Assembly: GCF_020535245.1 (NCBI RefSeq)
Contig: NZ_CP084911.1
Coordinates: forward strand, 597,001-661,000
DNA: 64,000 nt
Source: Asticcacaulis sp. AND118
Lineage (GTDB): Bacteria > Pseudomonadota > Alphaproteobacteria > Caulobacterales > Caulobacteraceae
Direction of reading: 5' to 3'
This document shows, one piece after another, positions 50,392 through 59,369 of this stretch (position 1 is the stretch's first letter; each line of letters opens with the position of its first letter). Under the pieces are notes generated by a model. The model was not told the origin of the DNA. It made no database searches and was given only the letters and a program-made list of their open reading frames with translations. Position numbers and translations under genes: made by a program.

Positions 50392-51027
50392 ATGGAACGC
50401 CGCCACTTTTTGATGGGCGCCGCTGCGACGGCCGCCACCCCGCTGATCGCCTCGCCGCTGCAGGCGCTGGCCCAGACCCCGATGACACAGACGGGGCAAT
50501 CCGCGTCTGCCTCGTCGTCGTCGCAGAGCCGCGCCGCCGAAGGCTATCAGCGCGATGAAATCCTGCGCGCCGGTTCGGACTTCCTCGGCGTGACGGTCGA
50601 AGCGCTGGGCGGGGCCATCGAAAAAATCTTCTCCGATTATGGCGATCGTCCGACGGCCTATGTCGCGGGCGAAGAGGTGTCGGGCGCCATCGCCGTCGGC
50701 CTGCGCTACGGCAAGGGTCTGATTCATATGAAGTCGCTGGCCCAGCCGCAGAAAATCTTCTGGCGCGGTCCGTCGATCGGGTTCGATACCGGCGGCAACG
50801 CCTCGCGCGTTTTCTCGCTGGTGTACGGCCTTTATGATGTGGAAAAAATCTACCAGCGCTTCCCCGGCGTCGATGGATCGGCCTATTTCATCGGCGGTCT
50901 GGGCGTGAACTATCAGCAGTCCGACGAGACTATCGTCGCCCCGATCCGCGCCGGCGTCGGTTTCCGTCTGGGGGCCAATATCGGCTATCTGGCCTATTCC
51001 AAGACCCGGAAGTGGTTCCCGGCGTAA
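50392..51027 (+). CDS. eipA: EipA-like envelope integrity protein (DUF1134)
   Basis: A 211-residue exported protein with a leader containing twin Arg (MERRHFLMGAAATAATP). The mature domain matches DUF1134: AYVAGEEVSGAIAVGLRYGKG near residue 90, WRGPSIGFDTGGNASRVF near 124, and the C-terminal GVGFRLGANIGYLAYSKTRK. EipA of Brucella is a periplasmic beta-barrel-like protein needed for envelope integrity, and Caulobacter has an orthologue. It stands alone, followed by a hairpin terminator. Confidence 0.88.
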   Translation: MERRHFLMGAAATAATPLIASPLQALAQTPMTQTGQSASASSSSQSRAAEGYQRDEILRAGSDFLGVTVEALGGAIEKIFSDYGDRPTAYVAGEEVSGAIAVGLRYGKGLIHMKSLAQPQKIFWRGPSIGFDTGGNASRVFSLVYGLYDVEKIYQRFPGVDGSAYFIGGLGVNYQQSDETIVAPIRAGVGFRLGANIGYLAYSKTRKWFPA

Positions 51028-51067
51028 GACTCCTGTTTAGCGACTGTTGCGGGAAATCCCCGTCATA

Positions 51068-51104
51068 AAACGGCGATACGGCTGACATGGCTGTGTCGCC
51101 GTTT
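51068..51104 (+). terminator. Hairpin between eipA and the TonB receptor gene
   Basis: AAACGGCGATAC pairs with GTGTCGCCGTTT (one mismatch) around a 13-nt loop; no long T run follows. Confidence 0.6.
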
Positions 51105-51138
51105 GGTTAATCGGCTGTCACGAAGCCGGCGTAACCCC

Positions 51139-51177
51139 GATCCCCCAGAGGCGTCATCCGGACGCCCATTGGGGATT
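51139..51177 (+). promoter_or_regulatory. Leader hairpin that buries the Shine-Dalgarno of the TonB receptor gene
   Basis: An inner stem GGCGTC/GACGCC (51150-51155 with 51161-51166, 5-nt loop), a small internal loop, and an outer stem CCCCA/TGGGG (51143-51147 with 51170-51174) plus flanking A-T pairs. The GGGGA at 51171-51175, 6 nt before the ATG, is the only ribosome binding site and is fully paired. This shape suggests translation control by temperature, a protein or a ligand. Confidence 0.6.
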
Positions 51178-51181
51178 TTGT

Positions 51182-53527
51182 ATGAAAACCTACCTGCAAG
51201 CCGGGACCGCCCTGGCCGTTCTGTTCGCCGCCGCGCCGGTTATGGCCGCTGAGGCTCCTGTGGCGGCCGCCGCCGAAGCCGCCCCGGCGGAAGACATCAC
51301 CGAAGTCATCGTCTACGGTCAGGGCCAGAGCCGTCAGTTGCAAACCGTCAAGAGCGCCGAGCTGGCGCTGGAAGCCGCCGGCACCTCGCCGCTGAAGGCC
51401 ATCGACAAGCTGCCGGGCGTTTCGTTCCAGTCGGCCGACGCTTTCGGCGCTTACGAATGGTCGACCCGCATCTCGGTGCGCGGCTTCAACCAGAACCGGA
51501 TGGGCTTCACGCTGGACGGCGTGCCGCTGGGCGACATGACCTATGGCAACCACAACGGCCTGCACATCTCGCGCGCCATCATCGGCGAAGACGTCGGTCG
51601 CGTGGAAATGATGCAGGGCGCGGGCGGCCTCTCGACGGCTTCGACCTCGAACCTTGGCGGTACGCTGCAATTCTTCTCGCGCAACCCGGACGGCGATCTG
51701 GGCGGTGAGCTGGCCGGCACCGTCGGTTCCGACGCCATGCACCGCCTGTACGGCCGCTTCGACACCGGCACGCTGGACAATCTCGGCGGCCTGCGCGCCT
51801 ATGTGTCGGTCGCCGACCAGAAGGCCGACAAGTGGAAGGGCGGTTCCGAGCAGAAGCAGCGCCAGATCGACGCCAAGGCCGTCCTGCCGCTGTTCGGTGG
51901 TGAACTGACCGGCTATATCAATCACTCCGAGCGCCGCGAGCAGGACTATCAGGACATGTCGTTCGACATGATCAACCGTCTCGGCCGCGACTGGGATAAC
52001 TTCCAGCCGAACTACGCTTTGGCGACGCAGGTGGCCGCCGCCTATAACAACCCGGCCAACTATGCGGGCACCAGCCCTCTGCTCAACGCTTCGGGCTGCT
52101 GGACGGGCGTGGGTGCCAATCCGTATCAGGGCGGCGTCAAGTGCGTGGACGACGCCTATTACTACGGTGCGGGCATCCGCGACGACGATCTGATGTATGT
52201 CGGTTATAAGGGCCGGATCAACGATATGGTCAGCGTCTCGGCCACGCTGTACAACCACACCAATGAAGGTCAGGGCCTGTGGGTCACCCCCTATACCCCG
52301 TCGCCGAACTACGCCACGGCGGGCGCGACTTCGGACAACGCGCCGCTGTCGATCCGCACCACGGAATACGACGTGGACCGCACGGGCCTGTTCGCCTCGA
52401 TCGACGTCGATCTGGGCGCGCACCAATTGACCGGTGGTTTCTGGACCGAGGATAATGACTTCAATCAGGCGCGTCGTTTCTATGCCGAGAACGCCTCGGC
52501 CCCGAAGCGCGACCCGCTGGACTTCCAGTCTAACCCCTTCTTCACGCAGTGGGAATACGCCTTTAACACCAAGACGACCGTCGCCTATGTGCAGGACGTG
52601 TGGACGGTGTCGGATGTGTTCAAGGTGAACTTCGGCTTCAAGGCGATGAACGTCGAAAACAAGGTCCGCCGCATCGCCGGCAACCCGCTGTCGGGCACGA
52701 TCAAGTCGGACGATGGCTTCCTGCCGCAGGTCGGCTTCGTTTTCAAGGCGCTGCCGGAAGTCGAACTGTTCGGTTCGTACTCGGAAAACATGGCCGCCTA
52801 CGTTTCCGCCGCCACATCGGGCCCCTTCAGCTCGCTGTCGCAGGCCAATGTCGACTATGTGCGCACCAATCTTAAGCCGGAAACCTCGAAGACGTTTGAG
52901 ACCGGCGCGCGTCTGAACCTCGACAGCTTCCGCGGTGTGGTCGCCTTCTACCACGTTGATTTCGACAACCGCATTCTGGCGGTGGCGCAAGGCTCGTCGA
53001 TCCAGGGCAACGCCCCGGTTCTGTCGAATGTCGGCGGCGTGAAGACCAACGGTGTCGAAATCGCCGGCACCTGGCGCGTTAGCGACAATGTCAAGTTCTA
53101 CTCGTCCTACTCGTACAACGACTCGAAGTACGCCAACGACGTTGTGGCCGCCGACGGCACGATCCGCGCCCGCACCAAGAACAAGACGGTCGTAGACACG
53201 CCGAAGCACATGCTGAACGCCGAGTTGTCCTACGACAACGGTTCGCTGTTCGCCACGGTCGGCGCCAAGTACACGGGCGAGCGCTACTACACCTACGAAA
53301 ACAACGGCGGTCGCGTCGAAGGCTTCACCACGGCGGACGCCACGGTGGGCTATCGCTTCCCGCTCGACATCGACGTGCAACTGAACGTCACCAATCTGAT
53401 GGACGAAGACTATATCTCGACCATCGGTTCGGGCGGTTTCAGCAACAGCGACACGGCGGGCACGGCCATGACGATTCTGCCGGGCGCGCCGCGTCAGGCC
53501 TTCGTCACGGTGCGCAAGCGCTTCTAA
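51182..53527 (+). CDS. TonB-dependent outer-membrane receptor
   Basis: A 781-residue receptor. Signal peptide to about residue 24 (PVMAAEA), a TonB-box-like DITEVIVYGQ near 39, a plug domain (LKAIDKLPGVSFQSADAFGA near 72, RISVRGFNQNRMGFTLDGVP near 98), then a 22-strand barrel ending in the aromatic QAFVTVRKRF. Such proteins import iron complexes, vitamins or sugars; the substrate is not evident and no partner genes adjoin it. The ribosome binding site lies in a strong hairpin. Confidence 0.95.
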   Translation: MKTYLQAGTALAVLFAAAPVMAAEAPVAAAAEAAPAEDITEVIVYGQGQSRQLQTVKSAELALEAAGTSPLKAIDKLPGVSFQSADAFGAYEWSTRISVRGFNQNRMGFTLDGVPLGDMTYGNHNGLHISRAIIGEDVGRVEMMQGAGGLSTASTSNLGGTLQFFSRNPDGDLGGELAGTVGSDAMHRLYGRFDTGTLDNLGGLRAYVSVADQKADKWKGGSEQKQRQIDAKAVLPLFGGELTGYINHSERREQDYQDMSFDMINRLGRDWDNFQPNYALATQVAAAYNNPANYAGTSPLLNASGCWTGVGANPYQGGVKCVDDAYYYGAGIRDDDLMYVGYKGRINDMVSVSATLYNHTNEGQGLWVTPYTPSPNYATAGATSDNAPLSIRTTEYDVDRTGLFASIDVDLGAHQLTGGFWTEDNDFNQARRFYAENASAPKRDPLDFQSNPFFTQWEYAFNTKTTVAYVQDVWTVSDVFKVNFGFKAMNVENKVRRIAGNPLSGTIKSDDGFLPQVGFVFKALPEVELFGSYSENMAAYVSAATSGPFSSLSQANVDYVRTNLKPETSKTFETGARLNLDSFRGVVAFYHVDFDNRILAVAQGSSIQGNAPVLSNVGGVKTNGVEIAGTWRVSDNVKFYSSYSYNDSKYANDVVAADGTIRARTKNKTVVDTPKHMLNAELSYDNGSLFATVGAKYTGERYYTYENNGGRVEGFTTADATVGYRFPLDIDVQLNVTNLMDEDYISTIGSGGFSNSDTAGTAMTILPGAPRQAFVTVRKRF

Positions 53528-53570
53528 GGATTGACACGTCCGGGCCTCTGCTGCGGCCCGGAAAAACTTA

Positions 53571-53603
53571 GCCGCTCCGGTGCGAACCGGAGCGGCTTTT
53601 TTT
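53571..53603. terminator. Bidirectional terminator after the TonB receptor gene
   Basis: GCCGCTCCGG and CCGGAGCGGC form a 10-bp stem with a short loop, followed by TTTTTTT on the plus strand. The T run overlaps the stop codon of the converging oxidoreductase gene. A smaller CGGGCC/GGCCCG hairpin lies just before it at 53541-53560. Confidence 0.9.
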
Positions 53604-54639
53604 ACAGCCGTATCACATGACCTGTTTCCGCGCTCTCACGCGCCAGATCGAGCAGGCGCATGACATTCAGCGCCTCTTGCGGCGCAACGGGCAAGGGGCC
53701 GTTTCCGCGGATGGCCGCGGCCATGCCCTCATAGAAGGCTTCGTAACGCCCCGGCAGGGTCGGCTGGGCCACCGGGGGCAGGGGGTCGATATCCGCGACC
53801 GGCGTGAACAGACCGTCGCGGTCCAGACCCCAACCTTCGCCCCCCACGTGTTTTCCCGCCTTCAGGTCGTCCTCCTGCGTGTCGAGCCCGTATTTCACCC
53901 ACGATCCCCGCCGTCCGTGCACCTCGAAGCGCGGCCCCGGCGCGGGCGTCAGGGTGCTGGCCTGCAGGCGCACCCGATGCGGGCCATAGAACAGGGTGGC
54001 GTGGAAATAATCGTCGACCACCGAGCCTTCGCGCTGCTGGGCCAGATCGAGCGCAACGACGTCGGGCGAACCGAACAGGCACAGGGCCTGGTCGACCAGA
54101 TGCGCCCCCAGATCGTACCAAAGGCCGGAGCCGGGCAAGGATTGTTCGCGCCAGCGATTGCGCAGATAGGGCCGGAAACGGTCGAAACGCGAGATGAACA
54201 GGCTGACCTCCCCCAGCTTGCCACTGTCGATCAGGGATTTGGCGGTCAGAAAATCCCCGTCCCATCGCCGGTTATGAAAGACGGTCGCCAGACGATTGGC
54301 CGTCTTCGCCGCCGCCAGAACGGTCTCAGCCTCTGCGGTAGTGATGGCGAAGGGCTTGTCGATGACGACGTGCTTGCCGGCCTTGAGCGCCTCAATGGCC
54401 TGCGGCGCGTGCAGGTCGTTGGGCGTGGCGATGACCACCAGTTCGATCGCCGGGTCGGCCAGAGCACTCTCGAAATCGAGTACCCGCACGCCGGGAATAT
54501 CAACATGAACCTCATCCGGACGGGAAGACACTACGGTGCTCAGAGCGAGGCCGCGGGCGGCCCTGATCAGCGGCGCATGGAAGGTCTTGCCGGCATAGCC
54601 ATAACCGGTCAGCGCGGTCTTGACGGGTTCGCTCATCAT
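53602..54639 (-). CDS. Gfo/Idh/MocA family oxidoreductase
   Basis: A 345-residue NAD(P)-dependent oxidoreductase. The nucleotide loop is TALTGYGYAGKTFHAPLI near residue 9; the conserved EKP-type motif appears as GKHVVIDKPFAI near 88 with the catalytic Lys; and the second-domain motif GSGLWYDLGAHLVDQAL near 170 supplies the conserved Asp and His. It is close to the YdgJ subgroup. Typical substrates are sugars or inositols. Only 1 nt separates it from the gene upstream, so the two are cotranscribed. Confidence 0.92.
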   Translation of the reverse strand: MMSEPVKTALTGYGYAGKTFHAPLIRAARGLALSTVVSSRPDEVHVDIPGVRVLDFESALADPAIELVVIATPNDLHAPQAIEALKAGKHVVIDKPFAITTAEAETVLAAAKTANRLATVFHNRRWDGDFLTAKSLIDSGKLGEVSLFISRFDRFRPYLRNRWREQSLPGSGLWYDLGAHLVDQALCLFGSPDVVALDLAQQREGSVVDDYFHATLFYGPHRVRLQASTLTPAPGPRFEVHGRRGSWVKYGLDTQEDDLKAGKHVGGEGWGLDRDGLFTPVADIDPLPPVAQPTLPGRYEAFYEGMAAAIRGNGPLPVAPQEALNVMRLLDLARESAETGHVIRL

Positions 54640-54640
54640 C

Positions 54641-55276
54641 TCACCAACTGTAGTTAAAACTGATGCTTATGCGGATATCTTCAGACAGATTGATCGGCAC
54701 TTCGTGGCGCAGCCAGCTCTCCCACATCAGGAGGGTGCCGGGTTTGGGCGCTTCGTAGACGAAGGGCTGATGCTCGCGGCGCGCGCCCTCTTTGCGCGGC
54801 GGCGAATTCATGAAGCTGGTCAGGCGCGGGTCTTCGAATTTCAGCGCGCTGGCCCCGTCGGGAACGCTGACGTAGAAGGTGCCGGAAATCAGGCTGTGCG
54901 GATGTATATGGTTGGAATGGTGCCCCATCGGCTCAAGGATGTTGATCCACATATTGTCGAGCTTCAGCGCGCCGGCGGGCAGGTCGTATTCCAGCAACTC
55001 GGCAAAGCGCGCGGCGTGGGCGTCGGTATGGGCCTTGAGGTCCTCAAAGGCGCTGGCCAGCAGGGGCAGATTGTTCAGCGAGCCGTAGGAGGTATAGCCG
55101 AGATAGCCCTTTTGCTGCGACCAGCCCTGCCCCGCCTCGTCCTCGTCGGCGAAGGCGCGGCAGGTGTCGTCGATCTCCTCCAGAAAAGTCTCGAAATCCG
55201 GCTGCGACGACAGTTCCGCGCGGTAGATTTCGGTGGTGAAGAGAGGGGTGACGGAGGCGTTGTGCGGCTGGCTCAT
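54641..55276 (-). CDS. TIGR02466 family protein (2OG-Fe(II) oxygenase-like)
   Basis: A 211-residue protein of the putative 2-oxoglutarate/Fe(II) oxygenase group TIGR02466. Likely iron ligands: the His in MGHHSNHIHPHSLISGTFYV near residue 117 and the distal His in WLRHEVPINL near 188, with the Arg of EDIRISISFNYS near 200 positioned for 2-oxoglutarate. The family has no confirmed substrate. It precedes and is coupled to the Gfo/Idh gene. Confidence 0.85.
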   Translation of the reverse strand: MSQPHNASVTPLFTTEIYRAELSSQPDFETFLEEIDDTCRAFADEDEAGQGWSQQKGYLGYTSYGSLNNLPLLASAFEDLKAHTDAHAARFAELLEYDLPAGALKLDNMWINILEPMGHHSNHIHPHSLISGTFYVSVPDGASALKFEDPRLTSFMNSPPRKEGARREHQPFVYEAPKPGTLLMWESWLRHEVPINLSEDIRISISFNYSW

Positions 55277-55321
55277 AAGGCCTTTTCGCGCAAAGGCGTT
55301 CCGGCGGCAAGCGTCGCATAC

Positions 55322-55353
55322 AAAAATCCCCCTGCGAGAATGTCGCAGAGGGA
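55322..55353 (-). terminator. Terminator of the SIMPL protein gene
   Basis: TCCCCCTGCGA and TCGCAGAGGGA form an 11-bp stem with one mismatch and a 5-nt loop; on the minus strand TTTTTG follows. Confidence 0.85.
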
Positions 55354-55386
55354 CTTGTCATGTTGGCAACTTTGGCGTTGCTAGAC

Positions 55387-56142
55387 CTATTCCAGTTCGA
55401 ACTCGGCATTGAGCGTCAGCGAGGTCGAGACCTCTCCGCCCGCCACCGGCGTCGAGTCAGCCGCCATCTCGGCCTTCATGCGGTACATTGGCATCGGCGG
55501 GGGCGCCGACAGGCTGGCGTTTTCGTTCAGCGACTTGATGCGCTTCACCGTCTTGCCCAGCGACTTGGCGTAGAGTTCCGCGCGCGCCATCAGAGTCTTC
55601 GTGGCTTCCAGACGCGCCTTGTCCTCGGCGGCGGTCGGGTCCTTCAGACCGAAGGCGATGCCGTCGATCTGGTTGATACCGGCCTTGACCACGGCGTCGA
55701 TGGCGCCGCCCAGCTTCTTCGTGTCTTCGACGCGCACGCTGATGCGGTTATTGGCCTGATAGCCGCGCAGGACCGGCGTGCCGCCGTTTTGCGGGTAGTC
55801 GTAGACGGCGTTGAGGTTGAGGCCCGTGGTCTGGACGTTCTTGTCGGCGATGCCCTGGGCCTTCACGGCCGCGAAGACGCTGTTCATCTTCTGGGCGTTG
55901 AGCTTCATGGCCTCTTCGGCGGTTTTGGCCTCGGTGACCACGCCGAAGGTGATGAAGGCGACGTCCGGGGTTGAGCGCACCTCGGCGGTTTCGGAGAGGG
56001 TGAGAAGCGTGCCCGTGTGGCGCTTGGCCATGCGTTCGGCTTTCGGGGAGTCAGAAGCGTTGTTGGGAGTTTGCGCCATCACCGGAGCGGCGGCGGTCAT
56101 CAGGGCGAGGGCAGCGGCGGAAACCGCGAACATCCGTTTCAT
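55387..56142 (-). CDS. Exported SIMPL domain (DUF541) protein
   Basis: A 251-residue periplasmic protein, signal peptide residues 1-24 (ending VMA). The SIMPL pattern is present: LLTLSETAEVRSTPDVAFIT near residue 46, GIADKNVQTTGLNLNAVYDY near 95 and RGYQANNRISVRVEDTKKLG near 125. Relatives (BP26 of Brucella, YggE) form ring assemblies and are linked to stress tolerance. Function is otherwise unknown. Confidence 0.9.
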   Translation of the reverse strand: MKRMFAVSAAALALMTAAAPVMAQTPNNASDSPKAERMAKRHTGTLLTLSETAEVRSTPDVAFITFGVVTEAKTAEEAMKLNAQKMNSVFAAVKAQGIADKNVQTTGLNLNAVYDYPQNGGTPVLRGYQANNRISVRVEDTKKLGGAIDAVVKAGINQIDGIAFGLKDPTAAEDKARLEATKTLMARAELYAKSLGKTVKRIKSLNENASLSAPPPMPMYRMKAEMAADSTPVAGGEVSTSLTLNAEFELE

Positions 56143-56401
56143 AGTCGTCTCTCTAAGTTGGGCGTGGTGTGCGCCGGTAAACCTGATCTGGCGGGCAAGC
56201 GAGGCATCTTCATGACCCCGATGTGACCGCCGCGGGGCGGAGCTTGCCCCGCCTGTGTGTCAAATATCCATGCGCCGCCCTGAATGGCGCATGAACCGGC
56301 GCATCGGAATTCCGTCAGGTTTGACACGTGTTGAAAATGCGGAGGAAGGGCTTTAAATCAAAACGGGGCCGTGTTAGGCACGCAGCCCCTGCCTCTGGTG
56401 A

Positions 56402-56477
56402 GGGCGTGTAGCTCAATGGTTAGAGCCGACCGCTCATAACGGTCTGGTTGGGGGTTCGAGTCCCTCCGCGCCTACCA
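56402..56477 (+). tRNA. tRNA with CAU anticodon (Ile2 or Met)
   Basis: A 76-nt cloverleaf: acceptor GGGCGTG pairing with CGCGCCT (one G-U at the end), D arm GCTCAATGGTTAGAGC, anticodon stem GACCG/CGGTC with loop CTCATAA (CAT), T arm with loop TTCGAGT, and encoded CCA. CAU anticodons belong to initiator Met, elongator Met or lysidine-modified Ile2; the initiator is unlikely because its G-C triplets are absent. Ile2 seems more likely than elongator Met, judging from the D-arm and C4-G69 pair, but this is not certain. Confidence 0.9.
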
Positions 56478-56897
56478 GTTTCTTCTGAATTAGCTGTGCT
56501 TATTGGCTTTTTCAGTTTTTTGGACGGTTAGACACTTTGGTTGGACATTTTCAGTCTTGAGCCTCCCGAATCCGCATCTTTCATCGCTTCTTTCGCCATC
56601 TTTTTTTTTGGTTCGCGGCGGCTGTGTGTAGGGCAGCTTCTTTTCCACGGTGGGTTGCAACGTTCGTGAGCGTTTAAGCAGGAATGTATCAACGGTTTGT
56701 TGGATGTCAGGCTCGTTTAGTGCCGTCAGGCGACGGCTCACCGTCATTGTTTGTCCGACCAAGGCGCACAGCAAAGTCAAGTCCAAAGCCTACGGGATCG
56801 CGCTTGGACCAAATACAGCTCGACAGAATTTCCCCAACAGCAATTGACATTGCCCACGGCTGTTCGCAGCCTGTCGGGACTTTGGCGGGGTTTACGA
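56478..56897. other. A+T-richer spacer after the tRNA
   Basis: A 420-nt stretch with lower G+C than the preceding genes and no confident gene. A minus-strand frame (56490-56786, 98 residues, for example MTVSRRLTALNEPDIQQTVD) is open but has no ribosome binding site or recognised domain. No integrase and no repeat of the tRNA 3' end was seen here. Confidence 0.4.
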
Positions 56898-58898
56898 ATG
56901 GAAGTGATAGACGTCTGCGGCGTGCGCGCTGATCCTGGCTTGTGCGAATTGTCGCGCGGAGATCAAACCATTCGGCTTGAACCCAAGTCCATGTGTGTAT
57001 TTCTGTTCCTCGCCCGCAACGCCAACGTGACCTGCACCCGTGAGGCGCTGTTCGCTCACTGCTGGCCGCAAGTCAGGGTCGGTGAGGACGCGCTTAATCG
57101 CGTTGTCTATCAATTACGTTCCGCACTTGCCGAACTCGGTACGGACGTTCGGATTACCACCATTCCGAAAATCGGCTACCGGCTGGTAGCTGAGAGCCAA
57201 GATACCGTTTCAGAGCCTCAACCTCGTCAGAGGACTTTACCATGGTCGGGCTGGCGATCATCGACAACCATGGTTGCTGCTTTTTCAGCCGGGGGCATCC
57301 TTGTCGCCGGAGCCGCCTTTACTCTTTGGCCGACGGGGCCGGATATCTTCAGTCCTGTCTTTACCAGCCCAGCCATTGGAGAGCTTCAGCCCGCCCTTTC
57401 TCCAGATGCGAAGGCGCTCGTATTTGTCCGCAAATCCGGTGATGACCGCCAACTGGTTATAAGACCTCTGCCGGACGGGCCGGAAACAATACTGCTCAAT
57501 CAAACCGGCACGATTGCGGCGCCGGCCTGGTCCCCGGACGGCGCGACGATCGCCTATGTCGCAAAAAACCAGCAGCGTTGCGAATACCGATGGCTGAACA
57601 TAACTTCGCCGACTGTTTCCCACTCGATAGGGCCTTGCGGGTATGGCCCCCTTCCACAATTGAGCTGGCGGCCAGACGGAAAGGCAATCTATACCAGCTA
57701 CGCGGCGGCCGCCGGGAAGGTAACCGGCGTCTACCGTTTGGGCCTTGACGGCAGCCGTACACTTCTGACCGAGCCACCCGAAACCAGCATCGGCGATATG
57801 TTCGCCTCGGCATCGCCTGATGGCCGGTGGCTCGCCTTCCTCCGCGAAGGCGCCTGGCAATCCGGACAGGTGATGCTCCTCGACCTTCATAGTCGTGATG
57901 TCCGGCCATTGACCCGCGACGGCGGCGACATTTACGGGGTGGCATGGTCGGCTAACAGCCGTGAGGTCTATGTCTCCATAGATCACGGGAATGACCGCAA
58001 CGTCTGGTCCTACCCCCTTGATGGCAAACCACCGCGTCGCTTACTCAACGGCTTGGCATCGATCCGCACCTTGTCAGCGGCCTCCGAGCGTGGTGGCGTC
58101 CTGGCAGTCGAAAGCGTCAATGCACGCACCGCTCTCGTTCGGAGAGATATAACCTCGGGCCAGACGACGAAGATCGATACCCTGGCCGCAGGTCTGAATG
58201 AGGATCCTTCACCGTTCGGCAACGGGCAGGACGTGGTATTTGTTTCCGACCGTACGGGCCGGCGTCAGCTTTGGAGACGGGAGGGTGGAAAGGCGACACC
58301 CATTTCCCTGAACCTCCCCGCGGGGATAATCCAGGCGCCCGCTGTGTCGCCCGACGGCCAGCGAGTCGCGTTTGTCCTTCTGCGGGACGGCCGGCGTCAG
58401 CTTCATCTAGCCCAGTCCGGCGGGACTGCGTCACCTGTCGAACCGGGTCATGATACCTATTCGCCCCTATGGTTGGGGCCCAATCAGTTGGCCTATGTGT
58501 CAGATGGCCGTCTCCATCTGCCCAGTGGCAAGGTGTTGGGGGAGGGGATCGAGGCCGCGCGAAATGCGGGCGCAGGCGATTGGTACGTCTCACGCCGCGG
58601 GAACGAGGGTATTTGGCGTATGGACGATGAAGGTCGGTTCAGTCCCGTCATCGACGCATTTATTCCCTATGACGGCTGGGATGTGACTGCCACGCAATTC
58701 GCCTGGGTTGATAAACAGACCTTCACGCTTTGGACAGCGGACCGCAATTCATCGCGCGCGGTTAAGGAAACCGCCAAAAACACTGGATACCAGGCGTCCG
58801 TTCACGCCACCGTCCGGTTCACCCCAGACGGCCGGTCGATTTGGTTTGGCATCCCGATGAACTACGAAACCCGGGTGCAGGTCTTCCAGTCGAGATAG
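56898..58898 (+). CDS. Membrane-bound winged-helix regulator with TolB-like sensor domain (CadC-like)
   Basis: A 666-residue one-component regulator. N-terminal OmpR/CadC-type winged helix (residues 3-100; LEPKSMCVFLFLARNANVTC, then DALNRVVYQLRSALAELG and the IPKIGYRLV wing), a single membrane segment (TTMVAAFSAGGILVAGAAFT near 125), and a large periplasmic region of WD40/TolB beta-propeller repeats (ALSPDAKALVFV, APAWSPDGATIAYV, ASASPDGRWLAFL, PAVSPDGQRVAFV). The start at 56898 is where the winged helix begins, with GGGG 7 nt upstream. Target genes unknown; no partner operon is adjacent. Confidence 0.87.
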   Translation: MEVIDVCGVRADPGLCELSRGDQTIRLEPKSMCVFLFLARNANVTCTREALFAHCWPQVRVGEDALNRVVYQLRSALAELGTDVRITTIPKIGYRLVAESQDTVSEPQPRQRTLPWSGWRSSTTMVAAFSAGGILVAGAAFTLWPTGPDIFSPVFTSPAIGELQPALSPDAKALVFVRKSGDDRQLVIRPLPDGPETILLNQTGTIAAPAWSPDGATIAYVAKNQQRCEYRWLNITSPTVSHSIGPCGYGPLPQLSWRPDGKAIYTSYAAAAGKVTGVYRLGLDGSRTLLTEPPETSIGDMFASASPDGRWLAFLREGAWQSGQVMLLDLHSRDVRPLTRDGGDIYGVAWSANSREVYVSIDHGNDRNVWSYPLDGKPPRRLLNGLASIRTLSAASERGGVLAVESVNARTALVRRDITSGQTTKIDTLAAGLNEDPSPFGNGQDVVFVSDRTGRRQLWRREGGKATPISLNLPAGIIQAPAVSPDGQRVAFVLLRDGRRQLHLAQSGGTASPVEPGHDTYSPLWLGPNQLAYVSDGRLHLPSGKVLGEGIEAARNAGAGDWYVSRRGNEGIWRMDDEGRFSPVIDAFIPYDGWDVTATQFAWVDKQTFTLWTADRNSSRAVKETAKNTGYQASVHATVRFTPDGRSIWFGIPMNYETRVQVFQSR

Positions 58899-59027
58899 GA
58901 TTGCATGCTTTGCGGGGCCGCCTGATGAACCTGATCATTGCCTGATGAAAACCTGACACGGGTTGACTTCCTTCGACCCTGACGCCGAACTCGTGCGTGT
59001 GGCGGTGCAGCATCAAGCTCCAGGTCA

Positions 59028-59234
59028 CGCTCTGATTGGAGGCGAAGCATGGGACACGGGAACAAAGGTTATTGGCAAACGTGCGGGCTGAACCGGCATG
59101 TGGCAGCCAGGCGCGCCTCCTGCCATCATACTTAGACAAGCCAACAGAACTGCGGCCCATGCAGCGCCCCCGGAAAGCTCCGCCCACCCGAAGAGGAGCG
59201 CCCCCAAGCCATAGCCCAAGGCGTCACCAAAGTG
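59028..59234 (-). pseudogene. Possible remnant of a membrane transporter (C-terminal piece)
   Basis: On the minus strand a frame reads FGDALGYGLGALLFGWAEL, followed by a hydrophobic AAWAAVLLACLSMMAGG segment and a short tail, resembling the last membrane helices of a major facilitator permease. Nothing upstream in the frame looks like the rest of such a protein, so this would be a decayed end. It is a weak call based on hydrophobicity and wording. Confidence 0.25.
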
Positions 59235-59325
59235 ACGACGTGCGCTTGGGGGCAGACTCTGTGCGCAGTTGCCGCGGTGAACGTGGCCGTAGATGGCCGA
59301 TCCGCTGACCCGCCAACTTGTTAGA

Positions 59326-59369
59326 GCGCAATCCGACAAAGTGGACACCACTTTTCGGAAAAATTGCGC
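59326..59369. repeat. Long palindrome of the GCGCAAT...ATTGCGC type, copy 2
   Basis: GCGCAAT/ATTGCGC outer arms, with TCCGA/TCGGA and AAGTGG/CCACTT inside, centred on ACA. It is a diverged partner of the element at 41561-41604. Confidence 0.7.

Noticed and set aside
51107-53380. 757-residue open frame on the minus strand
   Set aside because: Antisense of the TonB receptor gene; Val/Arg/His-rich shadow with no family features.
56402-56477. Initiator tRNA-Met
   Set aside because: The anticodon stem ends lack the three G-C pairs of initiators, and the acceptor 1-72 pair is a G-U, not the mismatch typical of initiators.
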